Notes under the pieces: model-generated | Told to the model about the DNA's origin: nothing | Seen by the model: the letters and a program-made list of their open reading frames with translations, nothing else | The model's database searches: none | Program-made: the position numbers and the translations under genes | Shown: positions 1-11,909 of the stretch, piece by piece | How positions within the stretch are numbered: the stretch's first letter is position 1 | Layout of the letters: each line of letters starts with the position of its first letter | Assembly: GCF_030272615.1 (NCBI RefSeq) | Contig: NC_081411.1 | Location: 180,876,977 to 180,940,976 of the forward strand | Source: Cryptomeria japonica | Lineage: Eukaryota > Streptophyta > Pinopsida > Cupressales > Cupressaceae | Length of the DNA: 64,000 nt | Direction: 5' to 3'

Positions 1-239
1 GTCTTTTACCGACATCTTAATTCTCATCATAACATACTTATTAAGAAATGGCAACATCATACTGAATCAGAAAATCAATTTCTTGACATCAATGACAAAA
101 TAATGTTATAAAGATAGTTGTCATCCTTCTTCAATTATATCAATAATCTTCAACAACCTTCTCAATATCCTTAATAAATATCAACAATCTTTCTTTCTAT
201 TGAAATGCCAACAATCTCCTTTCTATTGAAATGCCAACA
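1..239 (-). repeat. Partial 3' LTR of the left-edge copia element
   Basis: On the minus strand the polypurine tract CCAAAGGGGGAGAT (about 240-253) is followed at 239 by TGTTGGCATT, the start typical of copia LTRs in this window. The LTR then continues off the left edge, so its length is unknown. A unit of about 26 bp containing CTATTGAAATGCCAACAATC is present twice in tandem (about 195-245), which repeats the LTR start. Confidence 0.75.
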
Positions 240-739
240 ATCTCCCCCTTTGGCATTGATGGAAAAACCAACAACTAAATGGTAATACCAACAAGATATT
301 CAAATTGATTCGGATTCAGATTGCTATTAGACTTCTCCTATTATCCTTGAGCTATTTAAATCTCCTAAATTCATCTCCCTTTTTCATTAGGCTTCTGAGC
401 TATTGTCTTGCATTTAGTCTTCTCCCTTTTGTAGTAATCTACTCCCCCTATCATTAGTCTTTTGTTATCTTCTTCATTTAGGATTTTACCATTCAGCCAA
501 CCATTTAGTCTTCTCCCCCTTTGACAACAATGCCAAAAAGTAAAAGAACTAAATCATGATTTCTTCCTCTATGAAGTGATTTGCCTTGCTATGTATCATC
601 TCAGTCTCGGTCAAAGCAACTTGTCTCTATTCACTATTTCCTGCACACCTTTAGAAAACCTTCTAAAGTGCATAAATCAGTGTCAATCCACACATAATAC
701 TCTATAGATTCATCAAATTGATGCTTTCACTGAACTTTG

Positions 740-3036
740 TCAGTGAGTAGAAGATAGGGGTAGGACCCCTAACTTGCTTCTGAGATACTCAAAAGTGTCC
801 CTTGGCAGTGGCTTTGTGAAGATGTCTACTATTTGCTCCTTTGAACTGATATATTCTAGCACAACTTTCTTCTCTTGAACTTCTTCTCTGAGAAAATGAT
901 ATTTTATAGAGATATGCTTTGTCTTAGAGTGCACTACCGGATTCTTTGAAATGTTAATGGCACTCGTATTATCACAGAATATAGTTACTAGCTTGATAAA
1001 TTTCTCATTTATACCTTCCAACAGTTGCTTGATCCATGCTATATTGGTACAATTCAATGTTGCAGCAACATATTCAGCTTCTGTTGTTGACTGTGAGATA
1101 CATCCTTATTTCTTGCTAAGCCAACTCACTAGTCTTTCTCCTAAAAAGAAAGCTCCACCACTTGTGCTTTTCTTGTCATCTATGTTGCCTGCCCAATTAG
1201 CATCAATATAAACTTTTAAATTAAAATTATTTATCTTTTCATATACTAAGCCATAGTCTTCAGTGCCTCTCAGGTATCTGAAAATTCTCTTGATTGCTAT
1301 CATATGGGTTTCCTTGGGATCTGTAGAAAATCTTGCTACAATACCTACTGGATGTGCTATATCTGGTCTACTGTGAACAACATATTGCAACTTCCCAATC
1401 ATAGATTGGTAAAGTGTCTCATCAATAGATGCAGATTCATCATTTTTAGATGGTTTATAGTTAGTAGTCATAGGAGTACTTACTGGTTTAGAATCCTCCA
1501 TTCCAAATTTCTTCAAGATTTCCTTTATGTACTTGGATTGAGTAATGAAGATCTCATCTTTCATTTGCAATATCTGTAAACCTATAAAATACTTTATCTC
1601 ACTGATTAATGACATCTCAAATTCTTTGCACATTTCATTTCCAAAATTCTTGCATAAGGAGTCATTACCACAAAAAATAATATCATCAACAAATATGGCT
1701 AAGATCAGTATTCCATTGTCCTCATCATTCTTCTTGTACATATTGTTGTTTTCACTTGTTCTTATAAAACCAATCTTGATCAAATAAGAGTGCAGTCTCT
1801 CATACCATGCTCTAGGTGCTTGTTTCAGACCATATAAAGATTTGTTTAGTTTACATATCTGATCTTTACTCTTGTCTTCAACAAATCCTTCAGGTTGTTC
1901 AATGTAAACTTCTTCTTCTAGTATGCCATTCAAAAATATAGATTTAACATCCATTTCATATACCTTGAAATTTTTGAAAGTAGCATATGCCAACAATGTT
2001 CTTACTCCCTCAAGTCTAGCCACAGGTGCAAAGGTCTCACCATAATCTATTCCTTCTTCTTGAACATAACCTTTGCAAACTAGTCTTGCTTTGTTGCGAA
2101 TGATCTCACCTTTTTCATTTAGCTTGTTTCTAAAAATCCACTTAGTACCGATTACATTTTTGTCCTTCGGTCTTGGGATCAGTGTCCATGTGTCATTCTT
2201 CTTGATTTGATCAATCTCTTCTGTCATAACATTTACCCAATCTTCATTGTTAAATGCCCCTTTTACTATTCTTGGTTCAAATTCAGATATCAGACATGTG
2301 TTCTATCTCAGTTTGTTCCTTGTCATCACTGGATCATCCTTATTTCCTATAATCTAACTTGATGTATGATGTCTTCTGACATATTTGGCTAATATAGGCT
2401 CGGTAGGTTCTATATGATCTTCTTCATCACTCGGTAACTAGACATTATCTTCATTTTCTTTAGCAGCTTTCTCAGTAGGACTTCTCGGTTGAACATAAAC
2501 AAATTCTTCATAATTTTTTGGTTCTTTGGAATTTCCTTCATCATTTCTTTCTGCAAATTCATCAATTTTCACATTTGCACTTTCTACTATTTTGTTAGAT
2601 GATTTGATCGGACATTTAAATGCTTTACTTCTAGAAGAATAACCAAGAAATGTTCCTTCTTCGCTTTTCTGATCAAACTTTCCATTTTTGTCATCTTTGT
2701 GAACATAACATCTACTTCCAAAGACTTTGAAATAATTTACATTAGGTTTCTTGTCATACTAGATTTCATATGGTGTCTTCATAGTTCCTTTCTTCAGTTG
2801 TCCTCGGTTCAGGGTGTAAACTGCAATGCTTATCGCTTCTCTCCAAAATGTTTGAGGTACCCTCTTTTCTATCATCATGGTTTTGGCACAATCTATAATT
2901 GATCTATTTCGTCTCTCAGCTATTCCATTTTGTTGTGGTGTTCTTGGTGTAGACACTTGCCTTTTTATACCATGATCATTGCAGTATAAGTTAAATTCAT
3001 CAGAAGTGAATTCTCCTCCTTTATCAGATCTATGAC
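740..3036 (-). pseudogene. Copia pol remains: integrase part, reverse transcriptase, RNase H
   Basis: The integrase portion (about 2560-3036) includes the motif TPRTPQQNGIAERRNRS, which copia integrases carry next to the catalytic glutamate. The reverse transcriptase region (about 1250-2230) shows [36 protein letters not shown] and the FVDDI active-site box. The RNase H region (about 740-1210) shows [17 protein letters not shown] and DNTSAINISKNPV. Domain order (IN before RT) defines Ty1/copia. The whole region is a fossil with several breaks. Confidence 0.9.
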
Positions 3037-3073
3037 ATTTCAGTTAATTCTCCTCCTTTATCAGATCTATGAC
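3009..3073. repeat. 28-bp direct repeat at the edge of the copia fragment
   Basis: The 28-bp stretch at 3009-3036 (starting AATTCTCCTCC) recurs exactly at 3046-3073, separated by 9 bp. It lies where recognisable copia sequence ends and unrelated DNA begins, so it may mark a rearrangement junction. Confidence 0.85.
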
Positions 3074-3080
3074 CCCTAAC

Positions 3081-3136
3081 GAGACCATAAGACCCCTTAA
3101 GACAACAAATTTTGTCATTAGGGGTCATATGGTCTC
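3081..3136. repeat. Inverted repeat, 23-bp arms with short loop
   Basis: The left arm 3081-3103 (GAGACCATAAGACCCCTTA...) and right arm 3114-3136 are complementary with three mismatches and enclose a 10-bp loop. The same word, GACCCCTTAAG, is common in the repeat block at 16642-20085. It may be the hairpin end of a small transposon or an isolated member of that repeat family. Confidence 0.75.
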
Positions 3137-3273
3137 TCTCTCCTCTCTCTCTCTCGCCCTCCCTCTCTCCCTCTCCTTCCTTCTCTCTCTATGTCTCCCT
3201 CCCTCTCCTCTCTCTCTTTCTCTCTCTCTCTCCTCCTCTCTCTCCACCTTCCTCTCCACCTCTCTCTCTCTCT
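3131..3273. repeat. CT-rich polypyrimidine tract
   Basis: About 140 bp made almost only of C and T, mainly CT, CCT and CCCT units. An open reading frame across it encodes only Leu/Ser low-complexity sequence and is not a gene. Confidence 0.95.
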
Positions 3274-3288
3274 AAAATATGACTAATA

Positions 3289-3431
3289 AAATCTGATATC
3301 CGAATTAATCGGATATTAGATTTCTGCCATGTGGCAGTTTACTAGATAAATGGCGGCAACGAGAAATTATTTGGGAACCACAAATTTTTGTAATAAAATC
3401 GGATATCGGATTTTATCGAATATCCGATTTT
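3289..3431. repeat. Two AT-rich hairpins sharing the word CGGATAT
   Basis: The first hairpin has 15-bp arms at 3289-3303 and 3309-3323 with one mismatch and a 5-bp loop. The second has 11-bp arms at 3395-3405 and 3421-3431. Both contain CGGATAT or its complement. They could be remains of a MITE; no target duplication was identified. Confidence 0.6.
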
Positions 3432-5510
3432 TGTAGTCAAATTTTCAAATTTCAAATTTCGGCTCGGGAATGCTTTGGTATTTGGCTTGGAAGTGACAAG
3501 CCTAGAAAGTCAACTGAAAAAACGTGTTTTTTCAGAATTCCTTGATTTTCCAGACTTTACACTAGTGGCTGACGACCTTTTTTGTAGCCAAAATTGATAA
3601 AATGAAAAGGGTTTTTTAAGGACGTTCCCAGCTTTCCAACAATATAAGGCTTGTCTTATTTTGACTTTAATAAATAATTATTATTTATTTTCTAATTGAA
3701 TTCTGACAATAGCCCTGATTGATATACTAATTGAAAAACACTCATAACTTTCAAATGGTATGATATTTTTTGAAACCGAAACATGCGTCACATCCTATGC
3801 TTCGTCTACTATAGGGAAAAATTTTAAAAAATTAAATTTCATAAGGTTTTGACCAAGTTAAGGTGGTCAGACGTAGGAGTTTCTGAATTTTTGAAAAGCT
3901 GTAGTAAAAAATTCATAAATAATTATTTAATTTATAAAAAATTAAAAAAATATATGTGTCAAATCTTGACATGAGTCTAATAATTATATTATAAATATTA
4001 TAACAAATTATTAAGATTTTATTGTGATTAGGGTGGTCAGACATACGTCTACTTCTTATTTTTTCCTGAAATTTTAGTACCATTGCATTGAAATTTGAAA
4101 TTTTCATTAGATTGGATTTTTTTTTTTCCAAAAAAAAAATAGTAGCTTAGAAACTACATTCAATTTTCTATATATTCTCTTCTTACATATTTTAAAAATA
4201 ATGTTCACAACTTATTCAAATTTTCATGTCAAGTTGCATAACTCTGATTTTCTGAAATTTCATTGCCACTTAAGGGCTTGTTTTAGCACACCATGATCCT
4301 ACACATACCCATAAGCAATTATGCACTTTTAGAATGTTGGATCTAAAATTTTTTGAGATGAATAATTGTATAATTCTTAAGTGTGATCTAACCTTTATGC
4401 TCAAAATGCTCAAGAACCCTGTTTGTTTGACTAGTTACAAAGCCTATGACCTTTGAAATGAGATCTTGAAAATGGGTATCCAAATCTGTTTTCAAATTTT
4501 TCTGGTATCTAGTGGAAGTGCCCTTTGTTTTTAATTCCTTAAAACAAATGTGTTGCATGATTATGTGAATGTGTTGTAGGATTATGTGTATGCGCTACTC
4601 TACATTTTAAAAGCACTATTGTTCTCTGCACAAGTGCTAGTATATGTTGTAAATGTGCTAATGTTTTGCAAATGTGCTATAGGATGACACAAATGTGCCA
4701 AAAAGTTTTGTTTATGTGCTGCATTGTTTTTCAAATGCACTGTTTTGCATTTTCAATGCGTGATTTTATATTTTCTTTGCAAATTTTTTAAGTTTTCTTC
4801 TATCTTCAAAAGGGATGATTTTTCTGTTTTGATTTGAGAATGTACTGCAAATACAATAGACACAATATTTGGAAAATAGAACTAAAAAGACAAGCACAAT
4901 TCATATGGAATGCCAAGACAATAGTTGTTTAATCTCATGTGGGTTTCCCCAAGACTACACTATTCAAAGCAGATACTTAGATGCTTGACCCAACCAGCTC
5001 CACTCCATGGTACTCACTTTTTTGATGCAACCAAGCATTAGTTCCCATGAAAAATCCTCATGGTAAACTTTATATCTCTACTAAGAACCGTATGTGTGTG
5101 AGTCTCATCGAAGGAACAACCTCCTATACCAACAACTACAAGGATTTTGGCTTCTATACAACAGATTTTTTAGTAACGTCATCTGGTCGAGTGGCCATAC
5201 ATGTGTTGTGTTATGCTACATTAAGGAAGGCCTCCCAATCTATAGATGTTGCACCCTATAGGGTTTATGGGGAGTCATAACATCAGTATGGACTAATCAA
5301 CACTCGTTGCCTGTAACTTTCATTAAAAACATAATTTGTTTATAGTGGAACAAAAGAGATTGGATTTATCACATTTCCACTTGGGTCATTCCCTCTCACT
5401 CAGCCTTAAGGACTTCTTAAGAGGTAGGTCCTCTAAAGGTTACACATCCTAGAAAGTTGGTCTAGTTTTTTGATCACTTGGTTAAGGTGAGAGCATAATA
5501 ACCTACCACT
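3432..5510. other. Intergenic, no recognised gene
   Basis: AT-rich sequence without a protein I recognise. Between about 4540 and 4780 a loose degenerate motif (variants of AATGTGCT) recurs at irregular spacing. A 77-codon reading frame at 5047-5280 matches nothing I know and has no start or codon evidence in its favour, so I leave it unassigned. Confidence 0.6.
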
Positions 5511-5515
5511 TTGTG
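5511..5515. repeat. Target site duplication TTGTG, left copy
   Basis: TTGTG directly before the left LTR matches TTGTG at 13508-13512 directly after the right LTR. This 5-bp duplication fixes both ends of the gypsy element. Confidence 0.9.
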
Positions 5516-7111
5516 TGATGGGATGGGGTATGGGATAGACTAGCCTAGTCTATGCTCTTGGATCCTTTCCTTGGATCACCTGGTGTTCTCTACACACCCT
5601 ATGGTCTTGAGGACTTCCCTTTGCTTGATGAATCCCCTGACCATGCCCAATCCACCCACCAATGAGTTGCAATGCTGCTCCTAACGTCTCACCTACTCAT
5701 GAGACTCAAATCCCCTTACTATGGCTAATAAGGGCTAAGCTTGTTCCACATTTCCCAAGGTCTTAGCAAGGTTGTTTCAAGTCTTTTTCAATATTTTTCC
5801 ACCCATTCATGAGCCCCCAAGAGGTTTCAAGCCTTTAACCCCTTACCGATTTCACAATTTAGTGTTTTTCCCTTCAGAAAGGGCTACAACGATTAGGACC
5901 AATTAAGCCTCCTAATCGGTCTTCTAGGGATCCCTCTCACAAATGATGCACAAACAACCCAATCTCCCCAAAAGGATTTCCATTCATTTTTCAAGGACTC
6001 AATGATTTTCTAGGTTTTAGGCCTCCAGGTGTCCGTACTCTGTCCTTGGTGGATTTTAAGGTTTTTGAGGGTTTTTGTGAGGGTTTTTAGAGTCTGTCTA
6101 GGTCACAGTGAAGGTTTTGTAATCAAGCCACCTTGTTTGGATTGGTGGAGGCTCCTCCTTCACACCAATGATTCTTCACTCACTCCTCTGCACTTCCTTC
6201 AAAGGATGCACTCTCCACTAATCAACCTTGCTCTCCAAGACCTCTACACCAACAACCATTCCTAACTGGGCACTATCCAGTCTCACCTAGGAATGGGTAT
6301 ATGCTTGGACTCCTTGAATTTCCAAGGGCTCTTATTTCTTGGGACTATAGTATATATTCACCACATCCATTCCCCATGGTTTCATGGTGGTTCCACGAGG
6401 AATGCAGTCAAGACTTCATTTACTCAAACCGGTCCAAAACTAGACAGTAAGACTGCAATTCACAAACTATTTACAAACACACTCAACCGATAATAAAAAA
6501 GCTAATCTAATCACTCACAATGAAGAGATATACACCATAGAAAACATTCCACATAGGTTTTATCACAAATCAATCCATTTGTTTGCTCGGTAACTTCATT
6601 CAAACAGACTGGTAACTCAAAAACAGTCATAGTCAATACAGTTTGCTTGAGTTGTACAATGTCTGACAACCAACCCTTTAAATTAGGGTTTAAAACATCT
6701 TATACTACCCACACCTCAGCTGGTGTGCCACATTTAGGGTTGTCCATGCCAACCTAATGATTTTGACAACATGGTGGAAAAGTTGCTTGACAACTTTTAA
6801 AAGTTGTCATGCAACTTTTGCAACTTTTGAGCAACTTTCCCAATGTTTCTCTTCATGACTCCTAGACCCACAATGGGCCAACCTAAGGTCACCACCATGA
6901 TATGAAGGACCCCTAAATGCCTCCAAGACACACATAACCTCCATTTTCAAAGCAATCACAATTTTGACTTATGACCCCTAAGATCCCCTCTAGGACCCTA
7001 CCTAGGACCTATGAGCACTTGGCTCATTATTTTATATACAATGGCTTCATAAGAAGCATAATACCAACAAAAAAAAATGGAGGGAGAGATTGAAAGGGTT
7101 CTCCTACACCA
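5516..7111 (-). repeat. 3' LTR of gypsy element 1
   Basis: 1596 bp, beginning TGATGGGATGGGG and ending CTACACCA in plus-strand orientation. It pairs with 11910-13507. A purine-rich tract typical of a polypurine primer (GCAGAGGGGTAG on the minus strand) adjoins its inner edge at about 7112-7125. Confidence 0.92.
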
Positions 7112-7199
7112 TACTACCCCTCTGCACACAATTAAGAAATTGGAGAAGAGATGAGAGCCAGGTCTATGCCAAGCTTCCTGAACTTGCTCTCCTCCACCC

Positions 7200-7378
7200 A
7201 TGTAGCTTCACATACTAGTTGATCTACCCATTTCACTAAGTGCTCCATGTAGATCTGGTGTCTAGTAGACTTCTTCACATACTAGTTGATCTACCCAATA
7301 TGTAGCTTCACATATTGGTTGATCTACCCATTTCACTAAGTGCTCCATGTAGATCTGGTGTTTGGTAGACTTCTTCAC
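7200..7378. repeat. Tandem duplication of about 100-bp period at the chromodomain end of gypsy 1
   Basis: A segment beginning TGTAGCTTCACATA occurs at about 7200-7278 and again at about 7300-7378 with few differences. It covers the part encoding LVKWVDQP at the end of the chromodomain. Confidence 0.85.
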
Positions 7379-10300
7379 TCTTGATTCCAAGATCTCCACT
7401 ACTTTAGGATTCTTTACTTGAGGTAAGGTTTTTACATCCAAGTCTTGTAACACCTTGGCTTGGTTCTCAGTCTGCTCTGCTATCTCTCCCTTGTACATTA
7501 TGAGATCAGCAACATTGAAGACTGGTGAAATGGCTAAGTCTGAAGGTAAATCAGCCTTATATGCATTCTCACCATATTTTGCTAGAATTTGACAAGGTCC
7601 TACCCTCTTCATCTGTAGTTTGGTAGGCTTACCACTTAGCATCCTTGCTTTGCTCAAATGGACCATCACATAGTCACCCACCTTGAACTAAACTTCTCTA
7701 CTTTTCTCATCCACTTTGGCTTTCAGTTTGTGAGTGGATTCAAGGATGGCTTTCTTAACTTGCTCTTGTACTTCCTTGATGGTTTGGGTGAAGTCCTCTG
7801 CTTGTCCACTCTTCATCTCCAAACTACTTAGATCTCTCAACTCACATACTCCCCTTGGATGTCTGCCATACACAACCTCAAATGGGCTTCTACCAGTGGT
7901 TCTATTCACACTGTCATTATATGCATACTCTACTTGAGGAATGATAAGGTCCCATGTCTGACCATATTCCTTAGTTAGACATCTCAACAAATTGCCTAAC
8001 ACTCTATTGATGACTTTAGTTTGACCATTTGTTTGTGGATGGTAAGCTGAGCTAAATGACAAGTTATTTCCTCGTCTCCTCCATAATGTTTACCAAAAAT
8101 GACCCATGAACTTGTTGTCCCTGTCTGAAATAATGCTTAAAGGGAGTCCATGAATCCTAACAATCTCTTTGAAGAAGAGATGTGCAACATAGCTAGCATC
8201 ATGTGTAGTCTTACGTGGTATGAAATGACTCATTTTGGAAAATCTATCTACTACCACATAGATGTTTTCCATACCTATTTTAGTCTTGGGAAGTCCTACT
8301 ACAAATTCCATGCTTATACATTCCCAAGGTCTGTTAGGGACCGACAATGGTTGGTACAAACCGGCATTGCTTGATCCACCTTTGGCTCTTTGGCAAACAC
8401 CACACTACTCTACATACCTCTTCACATCTCTTGGCAACTTTGGCCAATAGTAGTACCTCTGTACTAAATCTAAGATTTAATTAATCCCAAAGTGTCCACT
8501 CAAATTGCCATTATGTTTCTCTTGGATGAGGTTCTCCCTCATAGATCCTCTAGGTACACACAATTGGTTACCCTTGAACAAGAGACCATTTTGGAGAGTG
8601 TAGTCTGCATACTCACCATGGAAATGGTTCTCAAACTCTTTGCAAACCTTGTAAGTTGATGAGAAGTCTTCATCTTCTTCATAGAGGTCTTTGAAACCCT
8701 CTATGCCTATGCTCTACAACTGTAGCTCTTGAACAGTCAACAACTTCCTGCTCAATGCATTTGCCACTTTGTTAAGTTGTCCCTTCTTATGCTTGATGGT
8801 GAAGGTGAAGGATTGGAGATATTTCATCCATTTTAGATGCCTATTGCTTAGCTTCTCTTGAGTGTTGATATAATTCAATGCCTGATTGTCTGTGAACACT
8901 ACAAATTCCTTTGGGAGTAGATAATGTCTCCACTTCTTTAGAGACTGCACTAATGCATATAGCTCTAGGTCATAGGCTAAGTACTTCTTCTTTGCTTCAT
9001 TAAGCTTCTCACTAAAAAATGCCACAAGTCTTCCCTCTTGACTCAACACACTGCCTACTGCAATTCCACTTGCATCACACTCCAAAGTAAATAGCTTATC
9101 AAACGTAGGTAGGAGAAGGATAGGTTTTGTGGCTATTTCTTGCTTCAACAATTGAAATTCTTTGTCAGCCTACTCTATCCATTTAAACTTAGTTTTAAGA
9201 CCTCCTTTGATGGTGTCAAGGACTAGTGCACATATGCCTCTGAAATTCCTCACAAACTTCCTATAGAATTGAGCTAATCCATGGAAACTTCTTACCTCAG
9301 ACCCTGTTTTAGGGGCAGGCCAATTCATGATTGCCTCCACTTTACTTGGATCCATCTTCAAGGTTCCCTTAGACACCACAAATGCTAAGTAAACCAACTC
9401 TTGCTTCAAGAAGTCACACTTCTCTAGGTTGATGGATAGCTTCTCCTCATGCAACCTCTCTAATACCAACCTCAAATGCTCAAGGTCCTCTTCTTTGGTT
9501 TGGCTATAGATGAGAATGTCATCTAAATACACCACCACAAATCTTCCTGTGAAATCCTTCAACACTTCATTCATCAACCTCATGAAGGTGCTTGGAGCAT
9601 TGGTGAGTCCAAATGGCATTACAAGCCATTCATACAATCCATCTGTGGTTTTAAAAGCAGTCTTCCACTCATTGCCCTCCTTAATTCTTATCTGGTGATA
9701 ACCATTTTTAAGGTCTAGCTTGGTAAAATACATAGCCCCTCCTAAACAATCCATTAGATCCTCTATTCTAGGAATAGGAAACCTATACCTTATGGTAATC
9801 CTATTAATTTCTCTTGAGTTAGTGCAAAGTCTCCACTTACCTCCTTTTTTTGATGCTAGCACTATCGGGACTACACATGGGCTGATGCTCTTCTTAATCA
9901 GTCCTTGTTCCAATAACGCATGCACTTGCCTTGCTACCTCTTTGTTCTGATCAGGTGTGAGCTTATATGCAGCCTTGTTAGGTAAGGATGCACTGGGAAC
10001 AAAGTCTATCTGATGACTTATAGACCTTCTAGGTGGGAGTGTTGTAGGTGTCCCATCACTCACTATGTCCTTATACTCTTGCAACATGTGCTTCACCTCC
10101 TTGGGTACTTATGTATGCAACTTTTCTTCTTCCTCCTTTGGTTTCACAAAGATGGCACACTTCACTATCTCCTCCTCATGTAGCAAGTTCAAAAACTCTT
10201 TACCAGTAGCCATTAAGACACTAGGTATCTTTGAAGTTCCTTCTTCATTCTTTGTCAAAGACTAAACTTTAAAGGTCTCGTTGTCCTTCTTAAAGGAAAT

Positions 10301-10790
10301 GGAGTTATCCTCTCCATCATAGATCACCTTCCTATCAAATTTCCAGGGTCTTCCTAGCAACAAGTGACATGCATCCATTGGCAACACATCACAAAGGATT
10401 ATGTCCTTGTATCATCCAATGGAAAACTCTACCCAAGTCTATTCATTGACCAACACACTCTGCTCATGACTCAACCATGTCACCTTGTATGGGTTAGTGT
10501 GGGGTATCCTTGTGAGTTTCAGCTTCCTAACTGCCTCTTCTGATATGATATTATCAGTTGAGCCTAAATCAACTATCACCTTGCACACTTTACCATGAAT
10601 CTTGCACCTTACCCTAAACAATTCTCTCCTATGCTTAGGTTCACTCTTGACTGGCTGTCTTATCAAGACCCTATTGAACATTAGATTATCTCCACTCTCT
10701 GACTCAATATGATCCACCTCAGGTGTTTTCTTGCTTGAAGAGTCTTCATGTGCATAAGAAACCCTCTTTCCACTATTGGATGATGTAGGC
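7200..10790 (-). pseudogene. Gypsy 1 pol remains: protease, RT, RNase H, integrase, chromodomain
   Basis: In minus-strand order: a retropepsin-like stretch (about 10440-10700, VIVDLGSTDNIIS); reverse transcriptase (about 9450-10096, [17 protein letters not shown] and YLDDILIYS); RNase H (about 8714-9151, TLECDASGIAVGSVLSQEG and FTDNQALNYI); integrase (about 7690-8400, VVDRFSKMSHFIP and SAYHPQTNGQTKVINR); and a C-terminal chromodomain-like region (about 7200-7450, PKVVEILESR). The chromodomain places it among plant chromoviruses. The region is broken in several places. Confidence 0.92.
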
Positions 10791-11850
10791 TTGTCAGGGC
10801 ATCTATATGTCGGGTGTCCCAATTGTCCATAATTGTAACACTTCATAGTTGCAAAATAGGAGTTACCTCTGCCGGTAGCTCTACCCCTATTTGGTCCACC
10901 CTGTGCACCTATTCCTCTAGAATGTCCACCTCTAGGACTGGTTTCACTGTCATGTTCAGTCAACTTGGCTTCTCCTTGGTTCCTCTGCTCACTTGACTTG
11001 CTTTGGTAACCACCTCAATGGTTCACTTGATCTCTACCTCTGCCTCTACCCCTGTTATGGGAGTCTCCTTTCCTTTTGTTCCTCTCTTCTACCTTGGCAG
11101 CAAGCTGATGACACTTCTGGACAGTAGTAGGAGTCCATAGGCTTATCTCCTCTTGAATGTTCCACTTTAGGCTGCTTGGATACCTAGCCACCTTAATGGA
11201 TTCATCTTCTTGGACTTTGGACCTAAGAAATAGCTTCTGAAACTCCTCTGTGTAGGAGGCCACATCAAGATCCTTCTGCTTCAATCCTTGTCTCTTCTTA
11301 TGAAGTTGGAATTCATAATCCTCTGGTAAGTGGTTCTCCTTAATCTTACCCACCATAGCTTTCCAATTTGCAATAGGTAGCTTCCCCATACTAACTCTTT
11401 CTTCTTGCAGGTACTTACACCATGTCAAAGCTGCTCCCCTTAATCTTGATTTGGCAACTTTAACCTTCTGAGCCTCTATCACTCCTTCACACTCAAAGTG
11501 GGTTTCCATACCCTCAATCCATTCCATAACAGTGTCTATATCCATTCTTCCATTGAAATGTGGCAATCCTTCAAAGGCTTTGGTGTTCAAGGCCTTAATA
11601 GCTTTCACAAAAGGTTCTTCATTAAATAAGGGATCTGGTTCAAGGATAATGTCATCTATGTCTATAGTCTTCTTGCCTTTACCCTTGGTATCTTCATCCC
11701 AAGGTCCTTGTGTCCTCTGATCCACCACTTCCTACAGTTTATCCCTCATCTCACTCACAACTTCTTCAAGGAGTCTATTTTTCTCCTTCTGTTCTTCCAC
11801 CTCTCTAGCCAGCTCTACATTAGTAACCATTCTTCTCTCCCCTACTAATT
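10790..11850 (-). pseudogene. Gypsy 1 gag remains
   Basis: The gag domain (about 11015-11728) shows the retrotransposon gag signature FEGLPHFNGRMDIDTVMEWI and AALTWCKYLQEE, which would form the capsid. It is followed by a basic Arg/Gly-rich stretch and one CCHC zinc knuckle (CYNYGQLGHPTYRC, about 10800-10845) for RNA packaging. Part of a broken element. Confidence 0.9.
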
Positions 11851-11895
11851 CACCAATATATAGAGACATACATAGTCCAACAAGTCTTTAACTCA

Positions 11896-11909
11896 CTCTG
11901 ATACCAATC
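11896..11909 (-). other. Primer binding site of gypsy element 1
   Basis: The minus strand reads TGGTATCAGAGT one to two bases inside the 5' LTR. This matches the 3' end of plant initiator tRNA-Met, the usual primer for these elements. Confidence 0.85.

Larger units (their letters stand above)
1..3073 (-). mobile_element. Ty1/copia LTR retrotransposon fragment, incomplete at both ends
   Basis: Minus-strand copia fossil. Reading from high to low coordinates, part of the integrase is followed by reverse transcriptase, RNase H, a polypurine tract and the beginning of the 3' LTR, which leaves the window at position 1. The RT/RNase H proteins closely resemble those of the copia element at 56127-63388, and the polypurine/LTR junction is almost the same. 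The gag half and 5' LTR are absent, because recognisable element sequence stops near 3073. The coding part is broken by several interruptions. Age cannot be estimated since only one partial LTR is visible. Confidence 0.9.

Noticed and set aside
3069-3275. 68-codon open frame over the CT-rich tract
   Set aside because: It encodes only Leu/Ser/Pro low complexity from a microsatellite.
5047-5280. 77-codon frame
   Set aside because: No recognisable domain, no neighbouring exon signals; insufficient to call a gene.
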